Below, in pieces: positions 63,277 through 64,000 of a stretch of DNA of 64,000 nucleotides. This DNA is from Lysinibacillus fusiformis (lineage in GTDB: Bacteria; Bacillota; Bacilli; Bacillales_A; Planococcaceae), in assembly GCF_002845985.1 (NCBI RefSeq), contig NZ_PDFK01000010.1, positions 44,706 to 108,705 on the forward strand. The letters run 5' to 3'. Both the position numbers and the translations under genes were made by a program. The notes beneath the pieces were generated by a model. That model had not been told where the DNA came from and made no database searches. It saw only the letters and a program-made list of their open reading frames with translations. The stretch's first letter is position 1. Each line of letters begins with the position of its first letter.

Positions 63277-64000
63277 TTAAATGTGACCTAGTCCATTAAA
63301 GTATTTATAAGCTTCTTTTGCAAGCCTTTGAATATGCTTTTTGGATACACCCGCTTGTACCATTTCTCTATAAGCAATATTAAATTCTGATTTTAATGAA
63401 TTATTATACCCTGAATTAGCTCTCCTTAGATTTTGCAATCTACTAATTTGTGCGTGTGGTTGTCCACTCGATGACCTTACTAATATTGCTGGTGAATTTC
63501 TATTTATTTTACTAGCACCTTTTAAATTTTGTCTTACCCATTCCTGCTGGATAAAATGATGTGATTGAACCAAACTATCAGCCGATTTGTTAGCATGCCC
63601 TGGGGCTCTATTTTTCTGAGGAGAGAGATTTTTATGTGCATCAACGTCATTAGTTTTGTATCCGCCTGGTCTTTTACAACTTAAACCTAGCGGGTCTATC
63701 CATATACTCGGATCACTCACATACGCATACAAGGTAGGATTCCCACCTGCAAGTCCAATCGGGTCAATTTGGGTATAATTCCCTTGCACCGGATCGTAGT
63801 ATCGGAATCGATTATAATACAATCCAATTTCTACATCTTCATACTGCCCTTGATAACGGAATGGAATGAAATCTTTCTCACCTGTAAATTCTTTCATTCG
63901 TCCATAAACATCAAACTCAGCCGACCAAACCTTATGACCTTGCTCATCATAGGCTTCAACAGGTGTTCCAAGATAATCACTAATAATACTGTAATGACCC
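63277..64000 (-). CDS. RHS-repeat protein, C-terminal core and nuclease tip (cut by window edge)
   Basis: The frame stays open to the window end: YLGTPVEAYDEQGHKVWSAE, YGRMKEFTGEKDFIPFRYQG. It then has the RHS core end IGLYYNRFRYYDPVQGNYTQ, IDPIGLAGGNPTLYAYV, IDPLGLSCKRPGG. The variable tip is SLVQSHHFIQQEWVRQNLKG, INRNSPAILVRSSSGQPHAQ, ISRLQNLRRANSGYNNSLKS, with an SHH signature and a later His, so a HNH/EndoVII-type nuclease is likely. It is intact and has an immunity gene behind it. It would be exported and delivered to neighbours. Confidence 0.88.
   Translation of the reverse strand, partial: GHYSIISDYLGTPVEAYDEQGHKVWSAEFDVYGRMKEFTGEKDFIPFRYQGQYEDVEIGLYYNRFRYYDPVQGNYTQIDPIGLAGGNPTLYAYVSDPSIWIDPLGLSCKRPGGYKTNDVDAHKNLSPQKNRAPGHANKSADSLVQSHHFIQQEWVRQNLKGASKINRNSPAILVRSSSGQPHAQISRLQNLRRANSGYNNSLKSEFNIAYREMVQAGVSKKHIQRLAKEAYKYFNGLGHI

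Noticed and set aside
1..64000. CRISPR arrays, rRNA or tRNA genes
   Set aside because: No regularly spaced direct repeats, no conserved rRNA blocks and no cloverleaf with GTTCGA-type T-loop was seen by reading.

Overview
The window comes from a low-GC, endospore-lineage Firmicute, most likely Lysinibacillus or a close relative in the Bacillales. The evidence is the gene order, which follows the Bacillus subtilis yqh/acc/spoIIIA chromosome segment, the frequent TTG and GTG starts behind strong AGGAGG sites, a ComX/ComP pair, a class II ribonucleotide reductase and spoIIIA genes. The genus is an inference from gene content, not from a marker gene.

Layout. 0-4.4 kb: housekeeping block on the minus strand (ispA partial, xseB, xseA, uppP, folD, nusB). 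4.65-7.1 kb: inserted plus-strand drug-efflux module (zinc-ribbon peptide, MerR activator, MFS pump with a MerR-type promoter). 7.1-8.0 kb: yqhY and a MazG-like pyrophosphohydrolase. 8.3-13.2 kb: decayed integrative element (HNH pseudogene, lipoprotein, gene with two in-frame stops, shattered tyrosine integrase) lying between yqhY and accBC. 13.2-23 kb: accBC, a reduced spoIIIA operon that lacks AA and AB, a flavin oxidoreductase, efp, yqhT, aroQ, yqhR, yqhQ. 23-29 kb: XRE/membrane pair, esterase, secreted lipase, trhO. 29.4-33.6 kb: nrdJ split into three exons by two group I introns, one of them with a homing endonuclease gene. 33.8-42.8 kb: lipM, yqhL, a glycine riboswitch with its amino-acid permease, glutaminase, an M20 hydrolase/MFS pair and its regulator. 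42.9-49 kb: two tandem giant secreted helical-repeat proteins. 49.2-51.7 kb: comP and an overlapping 52-residue comX-like pheromone gene. 52-53.4 kb: SUKH protein and ADP-ribosylglycohydrolase. 53.5-64 kb: array of displaced RHS toxin tips with immunity genes, mostly decayed, ending in an apparently active RHS toxin/SUKH pair that runs off the window.

How it works together. The housekeeping blocks supply isoprenoid precursor, undecaprenyl recycling, malonyl-CoA, one-carbon units, lipoate and dNTPs. Making NrdJ requires two precise RNA splicing events, and both restore conserved active-site motifs. The comX/comP pair would sense population density, although no comQ or comA is next to it. The RHS array is a record of successive toxin-tip replacements, in which immunity genes outlive their toxins.

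The strongest observations are the two introns with P1, P10, P4, P6 and P7 pairings readable by eye, the small comX-like gene, the toxin/immunity graveyard with AHH, EndoU-like and other tips, the shrunken spoIIIA operon, the single-aptamer glycine riboswitch in front of a permease, and the decayed element whose integrase ribosome site lies inside the accC terminator hairpin.
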